DNA of 64,000 nt from Alphaproteobacteria bacterium (GTDB taxonomy: Bacteria > Pseudomonadota > Alphaproteobacteria > Sphingomonadales > Sphingomonadaceae): contig JAUHWC010000003.1 in assembly GCA_030424845.1 (NCBI GenBank), positions 257,034 to 321,033 of the forward strand. The letters are read 5' to 3'. Positions 37,569-47,494 of this stretch are shown piece by piece; within the stretch, counting starts at the first letter, position 1, and each line of letters begins with the position of its first letter. The notes beneath the pieces were generated by a model. It saw only the letters and a list, made by a program, of their open reading frames with translations. It ran no database searches and was not told where the DNA came from. A program made the position numbers and the translations under genes.

Positions 37569-38444
37569 GTGACCAATTGCGCAAAAGGCGATTCCGCAGT
37601 GCTGCTCGATCTTGTCGATGTCTTCGGTTCGGCACCCGCACGGGGCAATCCGCTTGGCGTGGTCCATGCCGCGCAAGGGTTGGACGAGGCGCAGATGCTC
37701 GCGCTGACGCAATGGCTGGGCTTTTCGGAAACCACCTTCCTGCTGCCGCCGACCAGTGCCGAGGCCGATTACCGGGTGCGGATCTTCTATCCGGCGGGGG
37801 AGTTGCCCTTTGCCGGCCATCCCACGCTTGGAAGCTGCCATGCCTGGCTGAAGGCCGGTGGCAGGCCGAAGCGCGCCGGCATAGTGGTGCAGGAATGCGG
37901 TGTCGGACTGGTCGAGATCAGGCTGGATGCAGGGCAGCTGGCGTTCAAGGCGCCGCCGCTGATCCGGTCAGGCCCGCTTGACGAAGCCGAAATGGCCGAA
38001 GCGATCCGGGTGACCGGGGTGGATCCGGCGGCGGTGGTGGAAGGCGTGCACATCGCAAATGGCCCCAAGTGGCAATTGCTGCGCCTGAAATCGGCCGAGG
38101 ATGTGCTGGCGTCAGAGCCGGCTGCGAAAGCACCGGTCGGCACGGATATCGGTCTTGCCGGTCCGATTGCCGGAGGCGCGGAGGCGGGGTGGGAACTGCG
38201 TGCCTTCTTCGCCAACCAGCACGGCATGATTGTCGAGGATCCGGTGACCGGCAGCTTCAATGCCGGGGTCGCCTTGCACCTTTTCGCCTGCGGACTGGAG
38301 CATGAAAGCTATTGCGCGGCGCAAGGCCGCAAGACGGGCGCGGACGGGCGCGTCACGCTGATCCGCGATGCCGATGGTGCGGTGTGGGTTGGCGGCAAAT
38401 GTGCCACCATTGCCCGCGGCGCGCAATTGCCGGTGTTCGCTTAG
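37569..38444 (+). CDS. PhzF family isomerase
   Basis: 291 residues when started at GTG 37569, which has GAGGG at a good distance; the upstream ATG at 37539 would overlap the divergent methyltransferase gene. Signatures are [32 protein letters not shown] with the catalytic Glu, [15 protein letters not shown] and [16 protein letters not shown]. PhzF enzymes catalyse isomerisation or epimerisation; many are unrelated to phenazines. Its stop overlaps the converging rlmN stop. Confidence 0.88.
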   Translation: MTNCAKGDSAVLLDLVDVFGSAPARGNPLGVVHAAQGLDEAQMLALTQWLGFSETTFLLPPTSAEADYRVRIFYPAGELPFAGHPTLGSCHAWLKAGGRPKRAGIVVQECGVGLVEIRLDAGQLAFKAPPLIRSGPLDEAEMAEAIRVTGVDPAAVVEGVHIANGPKWQLLRLKSAEDVLASEPAAKAPVGTDIGLAGPIAGGAEAGWELRAFFANQHGMIVEDPVTGSFNAGVALHLFACGLEHESYCAAQGRKTGADGRVTLIRDADGAVWVGGKCATIARGAQLPVFA

Positions 38445-39688
38445 GCTTCTGCGTCTGCGGCGGCCTCTGCCGCCTCGCGGTCGCGCTGGGCGCGGCTCTT
38501 CTTTTCCGCAGCGGTGCGCAGCTGGCCGCAGGCAGCATCGATATCGCGACCGCGTGGCGTGCGCACCGGCGCGGAGATCCCGGCCTCGAACACGATGTTG
38601 GAGAAGGCCTTGATCCGCTCGGGCGTTGAGCATTCGTAAGGCGCGCCCGGCCACGGGTTGAACGGGATCAGGTTGACCTTTGCCGGCAGTTTGTATGCCT
38701 TCAGCAGGCGGACAAGCTCGCGTGCGTCATCGTCGCTGTCGTTCTTGTCCTTCAGCATGACGTATTCGAAGGTGATGCGCCGTGCGTTGGATGCGCCGGG
38801 ATAATCCGCGCAGGCCTGCAGCAGCTCCTCGATGCCGTACTTCTTGTTGATCGGCACGATCTCGTCACGAATGTCCTTGGTCACCGCGTGAAGCGATACG
38901 GCCAGGTTCACGCCGATTTCCTCGCCGCATTTCGCCATCGCCGGGACAACACCGCTGGTGGAAAGCGTGATGCGGCGCTTTGACAGGGCGAGGCCGTCGC
39001 CATCCATAACCAGCTGCAAGGCATCGCGGACATTCTCGAAATTGTACAGCGGCTCGCCCATGCCCATCATCACGATGTTGGTCAGCAGGCGGCCATCGGC
39101 GGTGTATTCCGCTGCCGTTTCCTCTTCCGGCATGTCCATCCGGCCCTTTGGCCATTCGCCCAGGGCATCGCGCGCCAGCATCACCTGTCCCACGATCTCG
39201 CCGGGTGTCAGGTTGCGGACAAGGCGCATGGTGCCGGTGTGGCAGAAGCGGCAGTTGAGGGTGCATCCCACCTGCGAGGAGACGCACAGCGTGCCGCGAT
39301 CGGCATCGGGGATGAAGACCATCTCGAAATCATGGCCATCGGCGGTGCGCAGCAGCCACTTGCGCGTGCCGTCGGTCGAATGCTGCGCTTCGACCACGTC
39401 CGGGCGGCCGATAACGAAGCGTTCCGCAAGCCAGGGGCGCATGGTCTTTGCGATATCGGTCATCGCCTCGAAATCGGTCACGCCGCGATGATACAGCCAG
39501 TGGAACACCTGCTTGGCGCGCAGCTTGGCCTGGCGGGCATCGAGCCCGGCTTCGGCGAAAAGTTCGGCAATCCGCTTCCTCGGCAGGCCGATCAGGTCGA
39601 TGCGGCCATCCGCACGCGGCGTGATGTCACGCGCCACGGGAACCGGGTCTATCTGCCCGGGGATCGGCATGAGGTCGGTATCTGGCAT
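38441..39688 (-). CDS. rlmN: 23S rRNA (adenine(2503)-C(2))-methyltransferase
   Basis: A 415-residue radical SAM enzyme that methylates A2503 of 23S rRNA and also tRNA position 37. The iron-sulfur motif is CTLNCRFC within [17 protein letters not shown], followed by [12 protein letters not shown]. The HWLYHRG N-terminal region is typical, and a Cys near the C-terminus in the segment [10 protein letters not shown] is the methyl-accepting residue. The C-terminus is a Lys/Ala-rich extension ([11 protein letters not shown]). It is convergent with phzF. Confidence 0.96.
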   Translation of the reverse strand: MPDTDLMPIPGQIDPVPVARDITPRADGRIDLIGLPRKRIAELFAEAGLDARQAKLRAKQVFHWLYHRGVTDFEAMTDIAKTMRPWLAERFVIGRPDVVEAQHSTDGTRKWLLRTADGHDFEMVFIPDADRGTLCVSSQVGCTLNCRFCHTGTMRLVRNLTPGEIVGQVMLARDALGEWPKGRMDMPEEETAAEYTADGRLLTNIVMMGMGEPLYNFENVRDALQLVMDGDGLALSKRRITLSTSGVVPAMAKCGEEIGVNLAVSLHAVTKDIRDEIVPINKKYGIEELLQACADYPGASNARRITFEYVMLKDKNDSDDDARELVRLLKAYKLPAKVNLIPFNPWPGAPYECSTPERIKAFSNIVFEAGISAPVRTPRGRDIDAACGQLRTAAEKKSRAQRDREAAEAAADAEA

Positions 39689-39750
39689 GATTGGCGGCGC
39701 ATATAATGCAGGATGGCCTGCTTCGCTAGTGCGCTTGTGTTGCCCTGCCT

Positions 39751-40236
39751 TCAGCCTTGCGCGCAGCCGACCCGCGCGGCATCGACCGCCGTTGCCGCAC
39801 CATCGAGGCTGTAGCGATCGGTGAAGCGTCTACCGGTCCTGTCAGTGGCGCTGATCGCCATGTCCGATGCGGCGCGCATGGCAGCGATGATCGCGGCATC
39901 CATCTGCCCGTCCCGTGCCCAGGCATCGCTGGAATCGCCGGTCAGCGCGAATTCTTCCCCGCCAAGCCGCAGGACGACCTGCCCGTCCTCGGCAAGCCTG
40001 CGCGACAGGCGGAAGTGGACCTGGGCGCGCACCTGCCGCTGCGGCCATGTGCCGACGCTGGCAAATGCGCCTGCGTTTTCGTCCGGTCCGCGTTGCTCGG
40101 CCGCCGCAATGGCATAGCAGCGCGGCACTTCCGGATCGCGGAACGCACCCCACTGGCCGAACACGCCCAGGCTGTCGCGTGCCGATGCGGGAGCAGCGAT
40201 GAGCAAAAAGACCAGAAAAAACAGCAGACGGCGCAT
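39751..40236 (-). CDS. Invasion associated locus B (IalB)-like exported protein
   Basis: A 161-residue protein with a signal peptide ([20 protein letters not shown]). The mature part has the family pattern [20 protein letters not shown], then [20 protein letters not shown] and [20 protein letters not shown], ending with a second Cys in AARVGCAQG, possibly disulfide-bonded to the first. IalB proteins are periplasmic and their function is poorly defined. It is on the minus strand, divergent from the YqiJ-like gene. Confidence 0.75.
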   Translation of the reverse strand: MRRLLFFLVFLLIAAPASARDSLGVFGQWGAFRDPEVPRCYAIAAAEQRGPDENAGAFASVGTWPQRQVRAQVHFRLSRRLAEDGQVVLRLGGEEFALTGDSSDAWARDGQMDAAIIAAMRAASDMAISATDRTGRRFTDRYSLDGAATAVDAARVGCAQG

Positions 40237-40403
40237 GAATCGGTGTGTAGCGTCCAAATTTCGGGGAACAAGATGCGCTTAGAATCGTATCATTTGCAAC
40301 CGGATCGTGTGACATAAGTTCAAACGGCCCGGATCTCGCGTAACAACGCAACGCATCGAGAGAGGGGGGAGGGCCTGCCGGGTAACCGGCTGGCCGCAAT
40401 CAC

Positions 40404-40685
40404 ATGAGCCTGTTTGCAGACCACAACCTGCCTTTTGCCATCGCATTGGGGCTGGACAGCCTCGTCGGGCGCAGGGCGACAATAACAACGGGTCGTGCGG
40501 CCGTGGGTTACCCGGCACGCGCGAAGGCACGCGACCACCACGGCCATGCGCATCATGTCATGGTCGAACCGCATGAAGCGGGCAGCGAGTTCCTGCAGGG
40601 AGACGAGGTGCTCCTCGTCCGCCGGGAAGGGCAGCGGTTTTTCGCCGTGCCCCTTTCCGAGCGCAAGCTCGCCCCCGTGGACTGA
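40404..40685 (+). CDS. YqiJ-like protein reduced to N-tip plus OB domain (internal deletion)
   Basis: A 93-residue frame directly before the flotillin gene. It starts SLFADHNLPFAIALGL, the usual N-terminal tip of YqiJ/DUF1449 membrane proteins, and jumps at once to an OB-fold-like C-terminal domain (DSLVGRRATITTGRAAVGYP, DHHGHAHHVMVEP, EFLQGDEVLLVRREGQRFFA). The expected middle part of roughly a hundred residues with membrane helices is missing although the frame is kept. It may be a soluble partner of the flotillin, or a decayed gene. The ribosome site is weak. Confidence 0.65.
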   Translation: MSLFADHNLPFAIALGLDSLVGRRATITTGRAAVGYPARAKARDHHGHAHHVMVEPHEAGSEFLQGDEVLLVRREGQRFFAVPLSERKLAPVD

Positions 40686-40710
40686 ACCTTTTGATGAATA
40701 GGGAGATGAA

Positions 40711-42441
40711 ATGGAAAGCCTGTTAGAAGTCGGATATATCGGGATGGTCGCGGCGGTCGTTGCCTTCCTGGCGATCGTGATTTTCCTCACCAAGCTCTAT
40801 CGCAGGGCCTCGAAAGAGATTGCCTTCGTGCGTACGGGTGTCGGCGGGGAAAAGGTCGTCATGAATGGCGGTGCGCTGGTCTTCCCGATCTTCCACGAAA
40901 CCAGGCCGGTCAACATGAACACGCTGGTGCTCAGCGTGGTACGTCGCGATGGTGAAGCATTGATCACGCTGGATCGCCTGCGGATCGACGTGAAGGCGGA
41001 ATTCTATGTCCGCGTGAAGCCCGACGCCGAAGCCATCGCCATGGCTGCGCAGACGTTGGGCCAGCGCACGATGGTGCCTGAAGCCCTGAAGGACCTTGTC
41101 GAAGGCAAGTTCGTCGACGCGCTGCGCTCGGTTGCGGCGGGCATGACGATGAACGAGCTGCACGAACAGCGGGCGGACTTCGTACAGAAGGTGCAGCAGG
41201 TCTCGTCAAACGACCTCGCCATGAACGGCCTGGAGCTGGAATCGGTCTCGCTGACCGGTCTCGACCAGACCAGTATCGAGCACTTTAACGCCAACAATGC
41301 CTTCGACGCAGAGGGCCTGACCAAGCTGACCGAGCAGATCGAGGCGCGCAAGAAGCTGCGCAACGATATCGAGCAGGACACGCGCGTGCAGACGGAGACG
41401 AAGAACCTCGAGGCCGATGCCCGCAGCTTCGAAATCGCCCGCGAAAAGGAATATGCCCGTCTCCAGCAGGAGCGTGAGGTTGAGGTCCGCCGCGCCTCGC
41501 AGATGTCCGAGATCGCCCGCGAGCAGGCCGAGCGCAACCGCGAAGCCGAAGCGGCAAGGATCGAGGCGAAGAAGCAGGTCGACGCGCAGCAGATCGAGGC
41601 CGACCGCCTCGTGGAGGAAGCCCGTATCGACCAGCAGCGTGCGCTCGAGATCGCTCGCCAGGAGCAGCAGATCGCGGTGCAGAACAAGTCGCGCGAGGAA
41701 AGCCAGGCCAAGGCGGAGGCAGATGCTGCCCGCGCCAAGGCTGTTGCTGCCGAAGAGCAGGTTATCACCAGCCGCGAAAGCGAGGTGGCCGAACGCCTGA
41801 AGATGATCGAGCTGATCGAGGCAGCCAAGATTGCCGAGCGGGACGCAATCAAGATCAAGGTCGAGGCAGAGGCCGAGAAGGACGCTGCCACCAACCTTGC
41901 CGAAGCTGCCCGCCTGGTGGCGAAGGGTGAGGCCGATGCCGAGATGCTGCGCGCTGAAGCAGACCGTGTCCGCTTTGAAGTGGAAGCGGCCGGCCAGCGG
42001 GCAATCAACGAGGCGGCCAATATCCTCTCATCCGACCAGATCAGCTTGCAGACCAAGCTGGCCTTGCTCAAGGTGATGCCGGAACTGGTTCGCGAAAGCG
42101 CCAAGCCGCTGGAAGCGATCGATTCGATCAAGATCGTCCAGGTTGACGGGTTGACCCAGAAGAGCGGTGCCCCCGGCACCACCGCGTCAGGCGGCGGGTC
42201 GAGCGGCAACCTTGCCAGCGATGCCGTGGCCGCGGCGCTCGCCTATCGCGCGCAGGCCCCGGTTCTCGATGGGCTGATGAAGGAACTGGGCCTTGATGGT
42301 TCCTCGCTCAACAAGCTGGTTGAAGGCGGCGCCAAGGGCGAGTTCGTCACCGACGTTCCGCTGGCGGAAGCCAGCAATGCGCTGGAAGTCGAGGAAGCGC
42401 CCGAGGTTGAAATCGCCGAGGACAGCAAGTCCGCCAGCTAG
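40711..42441 (+). CDS. Flotillin/YqiK family SPFH-domain protein
   Basis: A 576-residue protein with one N-terminal membrane helix (GMVAAVVAFLAIVIFL), an SPFH/Band 7 domain (about 40-230, VRTGVGGEKVVMNGGALVFP) and a very long Glu/Ala/Arg-rich coiled coil (about 230-420, repeats of EAxR). A Gly/Ser linker precedes an acidic C-terminal tail. Flotillins form membrane scaffolds that organise lipid domains. The preceding gene encodes the YqiJ-like protein, the usual partner of YqiK. It is followed by a strong terminator. Confidence 0.93.
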   Translation: MESLLEVGYIGMVAAVVAFLAIVIFLTKLYRRASKEIAFVRTGVGGEKVVMNGGALVFPIFHETRPVNMNTLVLSVVRRDGEALITLDRLRIDVKAEFYVRVKPDAEAIAMAAQTLGQRTMVPEALKDLVEGKFVDALRSVAAGMTMNELHEQRADFVQKVQQVSSNDLAMNGLELESVSLTGLDQTSIEHFNANNAFDAEGLTKLTEQIEARKKLRNDIEQDTRVQTETKNLEADARSFEIAREKEYARLQQEREVEVRRASQMSEIAREQAERNREAEAARIEAKKQVDAQQIEADRLVEEARIDQQRALEIARQEQQIAVQNKSREESQAKAEADAARAKAVAAEEQVITSRESEVAERLKMIELIEAAKIAERDAIKIKVEAEAEKDAATNLAEAARLVAKGEADAEMLRAEADRVRFEVEAAGQRAINEAANILSSDQISLQTKLALLKVMPELVRESAKPLEAIDSIKIVQVDGLTQKSGAPGTTASGGGSSGNLASDAVAAALAYRAQAPVLDGLMKELGLDGSSLNKLVEGGAKGEFVTDVPLAEASNALEVEEAPEVEIAEDSKSAS

Positions 42442-42467
42442 GACCGAGCCGTTCGACGGCAAAGATG

Positions 42468-42503
42468 GGGCGGGTGCGGAGGTGATCCGCGCCCGCCCTT
42501 TTT
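42468..42503 (+). terminator. Rho-independent terminator after flotillin gene
   Basis: A 13-bp stem (42468-42480 with 42486-42498, one G-U) has a 5-nt loop and is followed by five T, 27 bases after the flotillin stop codon. This is a textbook intrinsic terminator, overlapping the last base of the converging small gene. Confidence 0.9.
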
Positions 42504-42706
42504 CATTCGCCGATCAGGTCCAGCCAGGCGACCACGTCATTGTCGGTCGCCAGGAACAGGCCCTGTTGCACCTCGTCCGGCTGCTGTTCGGCAATTCGCA
42601 TGGCTTCGGACAACGGGCCGTAGAACAGCGTTTCGGCAGCGCCGCCCTCGGCCTCGTGGTCTAGGAAGTACAGCCGCACGGTGGCATCCTGGTAGGTCGT
42701 GCGCAT
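42503..42706 (-). CDS. Small hypothetical protein coupled to greB
   Basis: A 67-residue acidic protein (starting MRTTYQDATVRLYFLDHEAE and ending ATDNDVVAWLDLIGE). Its ATG overlaps the greB stop (TGATG), so translation is coupled. There is no signal peptide or membrane segment. I recognise no family. It is the last gene of the slt-greB run and ends within the flotillin terminator. Confidence 0.65.
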   Translation of the reverse strand: MRTTYQDATVRLYFLDHEAEGGAAETLFYGPLSEAMRIAEQQPDEVQQGLFLATDNDVVAWLDLIGE

Positions 42707-43215
42707 CAGGGCCGCTTCCCGTCTCCAGGCGGATAGCTGATAGCCACCACTTCCCATTCCTTTTCGCCGCCGGGCAGGCGCACGGTGCGCAGGTCACCCA
42801 CCTGCGCGCCGCGAAGAGCGCGGGCGATGGGTGCGCTCCAGCCGATCAGTTCTGCGGAAGGATCCTGCTCGTCATCGCCAACAAGGGTGAGCGTGCGTTC
42901 GTTGTCATCTTCGTCTGCGATGGTGACCGTGGCGCCGAACCACGCGCGCTTCCGGTCAGGCTGGTCTGCCGGGTCGATGACCTTGGCCGCTTTCATCCGA
43001 CGCGCGAGATGCGCCAGTTCCCGGTCGATCTCGCGCATGCGCTTGCGGCCATAGAGGTAGTCGCCGTTTTCCGACCGGTCGCCATTGCCCGCTGCCCAGC
43101 TGACGATCTCGACGATCTCGGGCCGCTCCTTGCCAAGCAGGCGGTCGTAACGCTGGCGCAAGGCGGCAAGGCCCTGCGGGCGGATGGGGTTGCTGGGTTT
43201 GCGCGGGTCGCTCAT
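42706..43215 (-). CDS. greB: Transcription elongation factor GreB-like
   Basis: A 169-residue Gre factor from ATG 43215; TTG 43221 is an in-frame alternative. The N-terminal coiled coil has LAALRQRYDRLLGKERPEIV and SENGDYLYGRKRMREIDREL, with the acidic tip near ENGDYLY, and the C-terminal FKBP-like domain has IADEDDNERTLTLVGDDEQD and PIARALRGAQVGD. It stimulates RNA cleavage by backtracked RNA polymerase. It lies 11 bases from the slt stop and shares a TGATG overlap with the small downstream gene. Confidence 0.92.
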   Translation of the reverse strand: MSDPRKPSNPIRPQGLAALRQRYDRLLGKERPEIVEIVSWAAGNGDRSENGDYLYGRKRMREIDRELAHLARRMKAAKVIDPADQPDRKRAWFGATVTIADEDDNERTLTLVGDDEQDPSAELIGWSAPIARALRGAQVGDLRTVRLPGGEKEWEVVAISYPPGDGKRP

Positions 43216-43226
43216 GGACAAGCGCC

Positions 43227-45167
43227 TCAGCGCAGGAAATCGCTTACCTTGCGCGTGCGTCCCGCCTCTTCGGGATAGAGGTGCTCGTAGACCACGGCAT
43301 TCTCAAGCACGCGCTGGACATAGTTCTTGGTCTCGAAAAAGCCGATCTTCTCTATCCATTCGGTCCAGCTGATGCCGCCCCGGCGAGGATCGCCGTTCTC
43401 GCGCAGCCAGCGGTTCACATTGCCGGGCCCGGCATTGTAGGCGGCCACGGCGAGCGGATAGGAACCGTCATAATAGGCGAGCAACCGCTCGATGTGGTTG
43501 GAGCCGAGCTGCATCGAATAGGTCGGGTCATCGATCAGGCGGCTGGCCGAATATTGTACACCGGCAAGGCGCGATTCTTCCTGTGCGGTGGCAGGCATGA
43601 ACTGCATGAGGCCGCGTGCACCTGCATGGCTTATGGCGTTTTCGGCAAACTGGCTTTCCTGCCGGGCAAGGGCGTGGATCATCGTCCAGTTGGTGCCTTG
43701 CGGGGTTTGCAGGCGCGGGTAGCCGATCCGGGTGAAGCCCTCGTGCCCGTCGGCCATGGCGGCCTCCGCAAGGTTTACGGCCAGATCGCGCCGCCCGATC
43801 TCGCGTGCGAGTTCGGCAACCAGCACATGCTCCGCCTCGGTCTCGGCCTGGGCGGCGATTTCGCGATAGAAGCGGATGCCCACGCTCCACGGCGCATCGC
43901 GCGCGACTTCGGCCACCGCGCGGGTCAGCGGCCGGTTGATGAATTCCCCGCGCTGTTCTGCGGTGGGGGTTGCATCGGGTGTTGCAGCAAAGCTCGGCAA
44001 GTCACGGCCCAGCGCCTCCAGCGCCAGTTGGCCGTAGAAGCGATCGCCATAGGCGGCGGCCATCTCGTAGTAACGGTTGGCCTCGGCCGCATCGCCTGCG
44101 CGGCTGGCGGCATAACCAGCCCAGTAGAAGCCCTTGGAACGGGTCTGCGGTGTGCGGGCGGCTGCGCCATAGCGGTATAACAGCGGAGCCGCGCCCGCGC
44201 TGTCACCACGTTCCCACAAGGCGCTGGTGCCACCCAGCCACATCAGCGAGGTGTAATCGTCGCGCAGGCGGTATTCGCCTTGCGAGATATCCTCACCCGG
44301 CTCGAAGGCATCATCGATCTTCGCCGCAATCGCTTGCGCGTCACGGGCAGAGCCGAGGCGGGCCACGGCAAGCAGTTCGGTCACCCACGCGGTGGGATCG
44401 AACGGCTTTGCGGACAGCGTGTCCCGATTGGCAAGCAGGGCCACGGCCTCGCTGCGGCGGCCCTCGGTGCGCAATTCGCGGGAGCGGTTGTAGAGATAGC
44501 CGGGATCGGTCAGCGCGCCTGCGGCATTGGTGGCGCCATCACCCCCTTGCAGGATGGCAAGGCGCGCCTCGAACACGGGGCGGCGGGTGGCGCTGGTCTT
44601 GTCCAGCATCCGGCCGGCAGCATCGCCTTCGCGCTGCCACAGCAGCGCATCCATGCGCGCGTCGTGGTCCTCGGCAGTGAAGTCATTGCCGAACATCGTG
44701 CCGATGGTGGCCTCGGCGACTTCGCTCATTTCCCCGCCGCGCCAGGCCTCGCGTGCCAGTTCTGCGGATTTCGCCCGGTCCGAACCCATCAGGGCGAGGG
44801 CATAATGCGCCTTCGAAAAGTTGGTGACCGGGGGATAAAGCGCGAAATATTCCAGCAGCGTTTCGCTCGGCACGAATTCGCGGCGCAGGCGTTCCTCGGC
44901 ACGGGCGCGCAGCGCGGTCTCGTCCGGGAAACCGGGATTGGCAATCAGGAAACTGGCATAGCGTTCGAAGGGAAGCTGGGCCTGCCTGTCCTCGTAAAGG
45001 TCCTGCCAGCGGGCAATCTCGCGCGCCATCGGTCCGGGGCCTTCCGCCACCAGGCTCGCCCGCGCATTGTCCCAGTCCGAAGCCTCCTGCGCGCCCGCGG
45101 AAACGGGCAGCAGGGACATGCCGCCAAGGACAATGGCAAGAATTGCAGGACGAACCATGCTGGACAT
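43227..45167 (-). CDS. slt: Soluble lytic murein transglycosylase
   Basis: A 646-residue periplasmic enzyme with a signal peptide (PAILAIVLGGMSLLPVSAGAQ). The N-terminal superhelical part of about 450 residues is alpha-helical repeats, as in Slt70. The C-terminal SLT domain carries the catalytic Glu in ALARQESQFAENAISHAGAR, then GLMQFMPATAQ and AYNAGPGNVNRWL. It cleaves peptidoglycan with formation of 1,6-anhydromuropeptides. The ATG at 45167 has an upstream GGAGAGG. It is divergent from dapA. Confidence 0.95.
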   Translation of the reverse strand: MSSMVRPAILAIVLGGMSLLPVSAGAQEASDWDNARASLVAEGPGPMAREIARWQDLYEDRQAQLPFERYASFLIANPGFPDETALRARAEERLRREFVPSETLLEYFALYPPVTNFSKAHYALALMGSDRAKSAELAREAWRGGEMSEVAEATIGTMFGNDFTAEDHDARMDALLWQREGDAAGRMLDKTSATRRPVFEARLAILQGGDGATNAAGALTDPGYLYNRSRELRTEGRRSEAVALLANRDTLSAKPFDPTAWVTELLAVARLGSARDAQAIAAKIDDAFEPGEDISQGEYRLRDDYTSLMWLGGTSALWERGDSAGAAPLLYRYGAAARTPQTRSKGFYWAGYAASRAGDAAEANRYYEMAAAYGDRFYGQLALEALGRDLPSFAATPDATPTAEQRGEFINRPLTRAVAEVARDAPWSVGIRFYREIAAQAETEAEHVLVAELAREIGRRDLAVNLAEAAMADGHEGFTRIGYPRLQTPQGTNWTMIHALARQESQFAENAISHAGARGLMQFMPATAQEESRLAGVQYSASRLIDDPTYSMQLGSNHIERLLAYYDGSYPLAVAAYNAGPGNVNRWLRENGDPRRGGISWTEWIEKIGFFETKNYVQRVLENAVVYEHLYPEEAGRTRKVSDFLR

Positions 45168-45270
45168 AGTGGCGGGCCTCTCCTTATCAGGCGCTGAATG
45201 AACTGGCGCCGATTTGGGCGCAAGAGGCCAAAAGTCCCGCTTTTTTCCGGGCTATGCAAGAGGGTATTCC

Positions 45271-46152
45271 ATGTTCCAAGGCTCGATTCCGGCTCTGGCG
45301 ACTCCTTTTCGCGACGGAGCGTTTGACGAAGAAGCCTATCGCAAGTTCGTGGACTGGCAGATCGAGAACGGATCGCACGGCCTCGTGCCCTGCGGCACGA
45401 CCGGCGAATCCGCCACGATCGACAATGACGAGCACCACAAGATCATCGCCACCTGTGCCGAACAGGCGGCAGGCCGCGTGCCGGTGATTGCGGGAGCGGG
45501 GTCCAACGATACGCAGACCGCGCTGTGGCACATCAAGGAAGCCACGCTGGCAGGGGCTGATGCCGTGCTGCTGGTTGCCCCCTACTACAACCGCCCGGGG
45601 CAGGCGGGGCTGCTTGCCCATTTCAGCTATCTTGCCGAGCGATGCGAGCTGCCGATCATGCTCTACAACGTTCCCGGCCGCACGGTGACCGACATCCTGC
45701 CGGAAACCGTGATCGAACTGCATCGCCGATTTCCGGACAAGATCGTCAGCATCAAGGATGCCAGCGGTGACCTCTCGCGCGTGGTCAAGCATCGCATGGG
45801 GGCAGGGCCGGATTTCATCCAGATTTCGGGCGATGATCCGCTGGCCCTGGCCGGTTACGTGCTGGGCCAGAAGGGCTGCATCTCGGTGACGGCCAATGTC
45901 GCGCCGAAGCTTTGTGCCGATTTCCACAACGCCGCGATGGCCGGCGACTACGATACCGCGCGCCAACTCAACGAAAAGCTCTACCCGCTCCATGAAGCGA
46001 TGTTCTGCGATGCCAGCCCGAGCCCGGCGAAATACGCCTTGAGCCGCATTCATGACTGGTTCGAGCCGGATGTCCGCCTGCCGCTGGCCGGCTGTTCGCA
46101 TGCCGCCAAGGTAATCGTGGACAAGGCTCTGGAGGATCTGGGCCTCGTATGA
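45271..46152 (+). CDS. dapA: 4-hydroxy-tetrahydrodipicolinate synthase
   Basis: A 293-residue enzyme condensing pyruvate with aspartate semialdehyde in lysine and diaminopimelate synthesis. Signatures: GTTGES at 42-47, YYNRPGQAGLLAHF, YNVPGRT with the catalytic Tyr132, and the Schiff-base Lys162 in SIKDASGD. The start MFQGSIPALATPF is standard. It is divergent from slt, and its stop overlaps the DUF885 start (ATGA). Confidence 0.97.
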   Translation: MFQGSIPALATPFRDGAFDEEAYRKFVDWQIENGSHGLVPCGTTGESATIDNDEHHKIIATCAEQAAGRVPVIAGAGSNDTQTALWHIKEATLAGADAVLLVAPYYNRPGQAGLLAHFSYLAERCELPIMLYNVPGRTVTDILPETVIELHRRFPDKIVSIKDASGDLSRVVKHRMGAGPDFIQISGDDPLALAGYVLGQKGCISVTANVAPKLCADFHNAAMAGDYDTARQLNEKLYPLHEAMFCDASPSPAKYALSRIHDWFEPDVRLPLAGCSHAAKVIVDKALEDLGLV

Positions 46153-47447
46153 TGCGCAAGCTCTTGCCGGCTGCATCCACGCTCGCTCTCGCGTCCTGCG
46201 CCACCACCACGCCGCAGGTGCCGACGCTCGACGCGCTGGCGCGGGAATACCTCGCCGTGCAGCTGGCGATCGGCGAGAAGGACCCGGGCTATGTTGATGC
46301 CTATTACGGGCCGGAAGACCTGGCCGAGCAGGCCAGGGCGCAGGACGCGGGGATGACGCTGCCGATGTTGCAGGCGCGGGTCATCGCGCTGGATGCAACA
46401 CTGGCTTCCTACCCGGTCGATGCGGCCACGCAGGAACCGAACCGGGTGCGTTACCTGCGTGCCATGCTGGGCAGCGCCAAGGTGCGCCTGCGCATGTTGC
46501 GCGGCGAGACCATCCCCTTTGCCGACGAGGCCGAAGGGCTGTTCGGCGTGCGCCCGGAAATGATCGACCTTGCAACGCTCGATCCCGTGCTGGAGCGGAT
46601 CGAGGAACTGGTTCCCGGAGATCCCGGGGACGGCCCGTTGCATGAACGCATCAACGCCTTTCGTGACCGCTTCCTGGTCCCCGAAGACCGGCTCGACGCG
46701 GTGTTTGACCGCGCTGTGGCCGAATGCCGTGCCCGCACCGTGCCGCATATCCCGCTTCCGGCAAGCGAGAGTTTCGACCTGTCGCTGGTGACGGACAAGC
46801 CGTGGGGCGGCTTCAACTATTACCAGGGCGATTATCACTCGGTGATCGAGATCAACACCGATGTGCCGATCCGGCTGGATCGCGCGCTGGATGTGGGATG
46901 TCATGAGGCCTATCCCGGCCATCACGTCTATTCCACGCTGATCGAGCGGGACCGGGTGAATACCCGCGGAGAGATCGAATTCACTCTTCTGCCGCTCTAT
47001 TCCCCGCGCGCCATCGTCTCCGAGGGCAGCGCGGAATATGGCGTCAAACTGGCGTTTCCGGGTGACGAGACGATGATCTTCGAGCGCGACGTGCTCGCCC
47101 CGATTGCCGGGATCGATGCAAGCGCGATCGGCGACTACTATGCCCTGCGCGAGGCGACCAAGGAATTGGGACCGGCCTATTACACGATTGCGGCCGCCTA
47201 TCTCGATGGCGAAGCCAGCCGCGAAGAGACAATCGACAAGCTGATCCGCTACCAGCTTCGTAGCCGCGCGAGCGCGGAAAACAGCCTCGAATTCCTCGAT
47301 ACCTACCGCAGCTACGTGATCAACTACGATCTCGGCGCGCAGATCGTCGGCGATTTCGTGGAGCGCGATGCGGCAAGCGAGGCCGAACGCTGGGACAATT
47401 TCATCTTCATTCTCTCCAACCCGGTGCTGCCGGAGGACTTGCAGTAG
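46149..47447 (+). CDS. DUF885 (zinc-peptidase-like) lipoprotein
   Basis: A 432-residue protein with a lipoprotein-like N-terminus ([17 protein letters not shown], Cys17). The DUF885 zinc motif HEAYPGHH lies near residues 251-258 and [10 protein letters not shown] follows later, resembling gluzincin-type metallopeptidases. It is likely periplasmic and membrane-anchored. The start overlaps the dapA stop by 4 bases, so it is co-translated with a biosynthetic gene without an obvious functional link. The substrate is unknown. Confidence 0.85.
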   Translation: MMRKLLPAASTLALASCATTTPQVPTLDALAREYLAVQLAIGEKDPGYVDAYYGPEDLAEQARAQDAGMTLPMLQARVIALDATLASYPVDAATQEPNRVRYLRAMLGSAKVRLRMLRGETIPFADEAEGLFGVRPEMIDLATLDPVLERIEELVPGDPGDGPLHERINAFRDRFLVPEDRLDAVFDRAVAECRARTVPHIPLPASESFDLSLVTDKPWGGFNYYQGDYHSVIEINTDVPIRLDRALDVGCHEAYPGHHVYSTLIERDRVNTRGEIEFTLLPLYSPRAIVSEGSAEYGVKLAFPGDETMIFERDVLAPIAGIDASAIGDYYALREATKELGPAYYTIAAAYLDGEASREETIDKLIRYQLRSRASAENSLEFLDTYRSYVINYDLGAQIVGDFVERDAASEAERWDNFIFILSNPVLPEDLQ

Positions 47448-47450
47448 GGC

Positions 47451-47479
47451 AGGCCTTTGCATTTGCTCTGCGAAGGCCT
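47451..47479 (+). repeat. Hairpin between DUF885 gene and smpB
   Basis: A 10-bp stem (47451-47460 with 47470-47479, one wobble) with a 9-nt loop lies 3 bases beyond the DUF885 stop and 15 bases before smpB. There is no T-tract. It could be a weak terminator or a hairpin affecting smpB expression. Confidence 0.45.
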
Positions 47480-47494
47480 ACATGGCGCCGCATC

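Noticed and set aside
45214-45270. N-terminal extension of dapA
   Set aside because: The extension is basic and lacks family similarity; MFQGSIPALATPF is the standard start.
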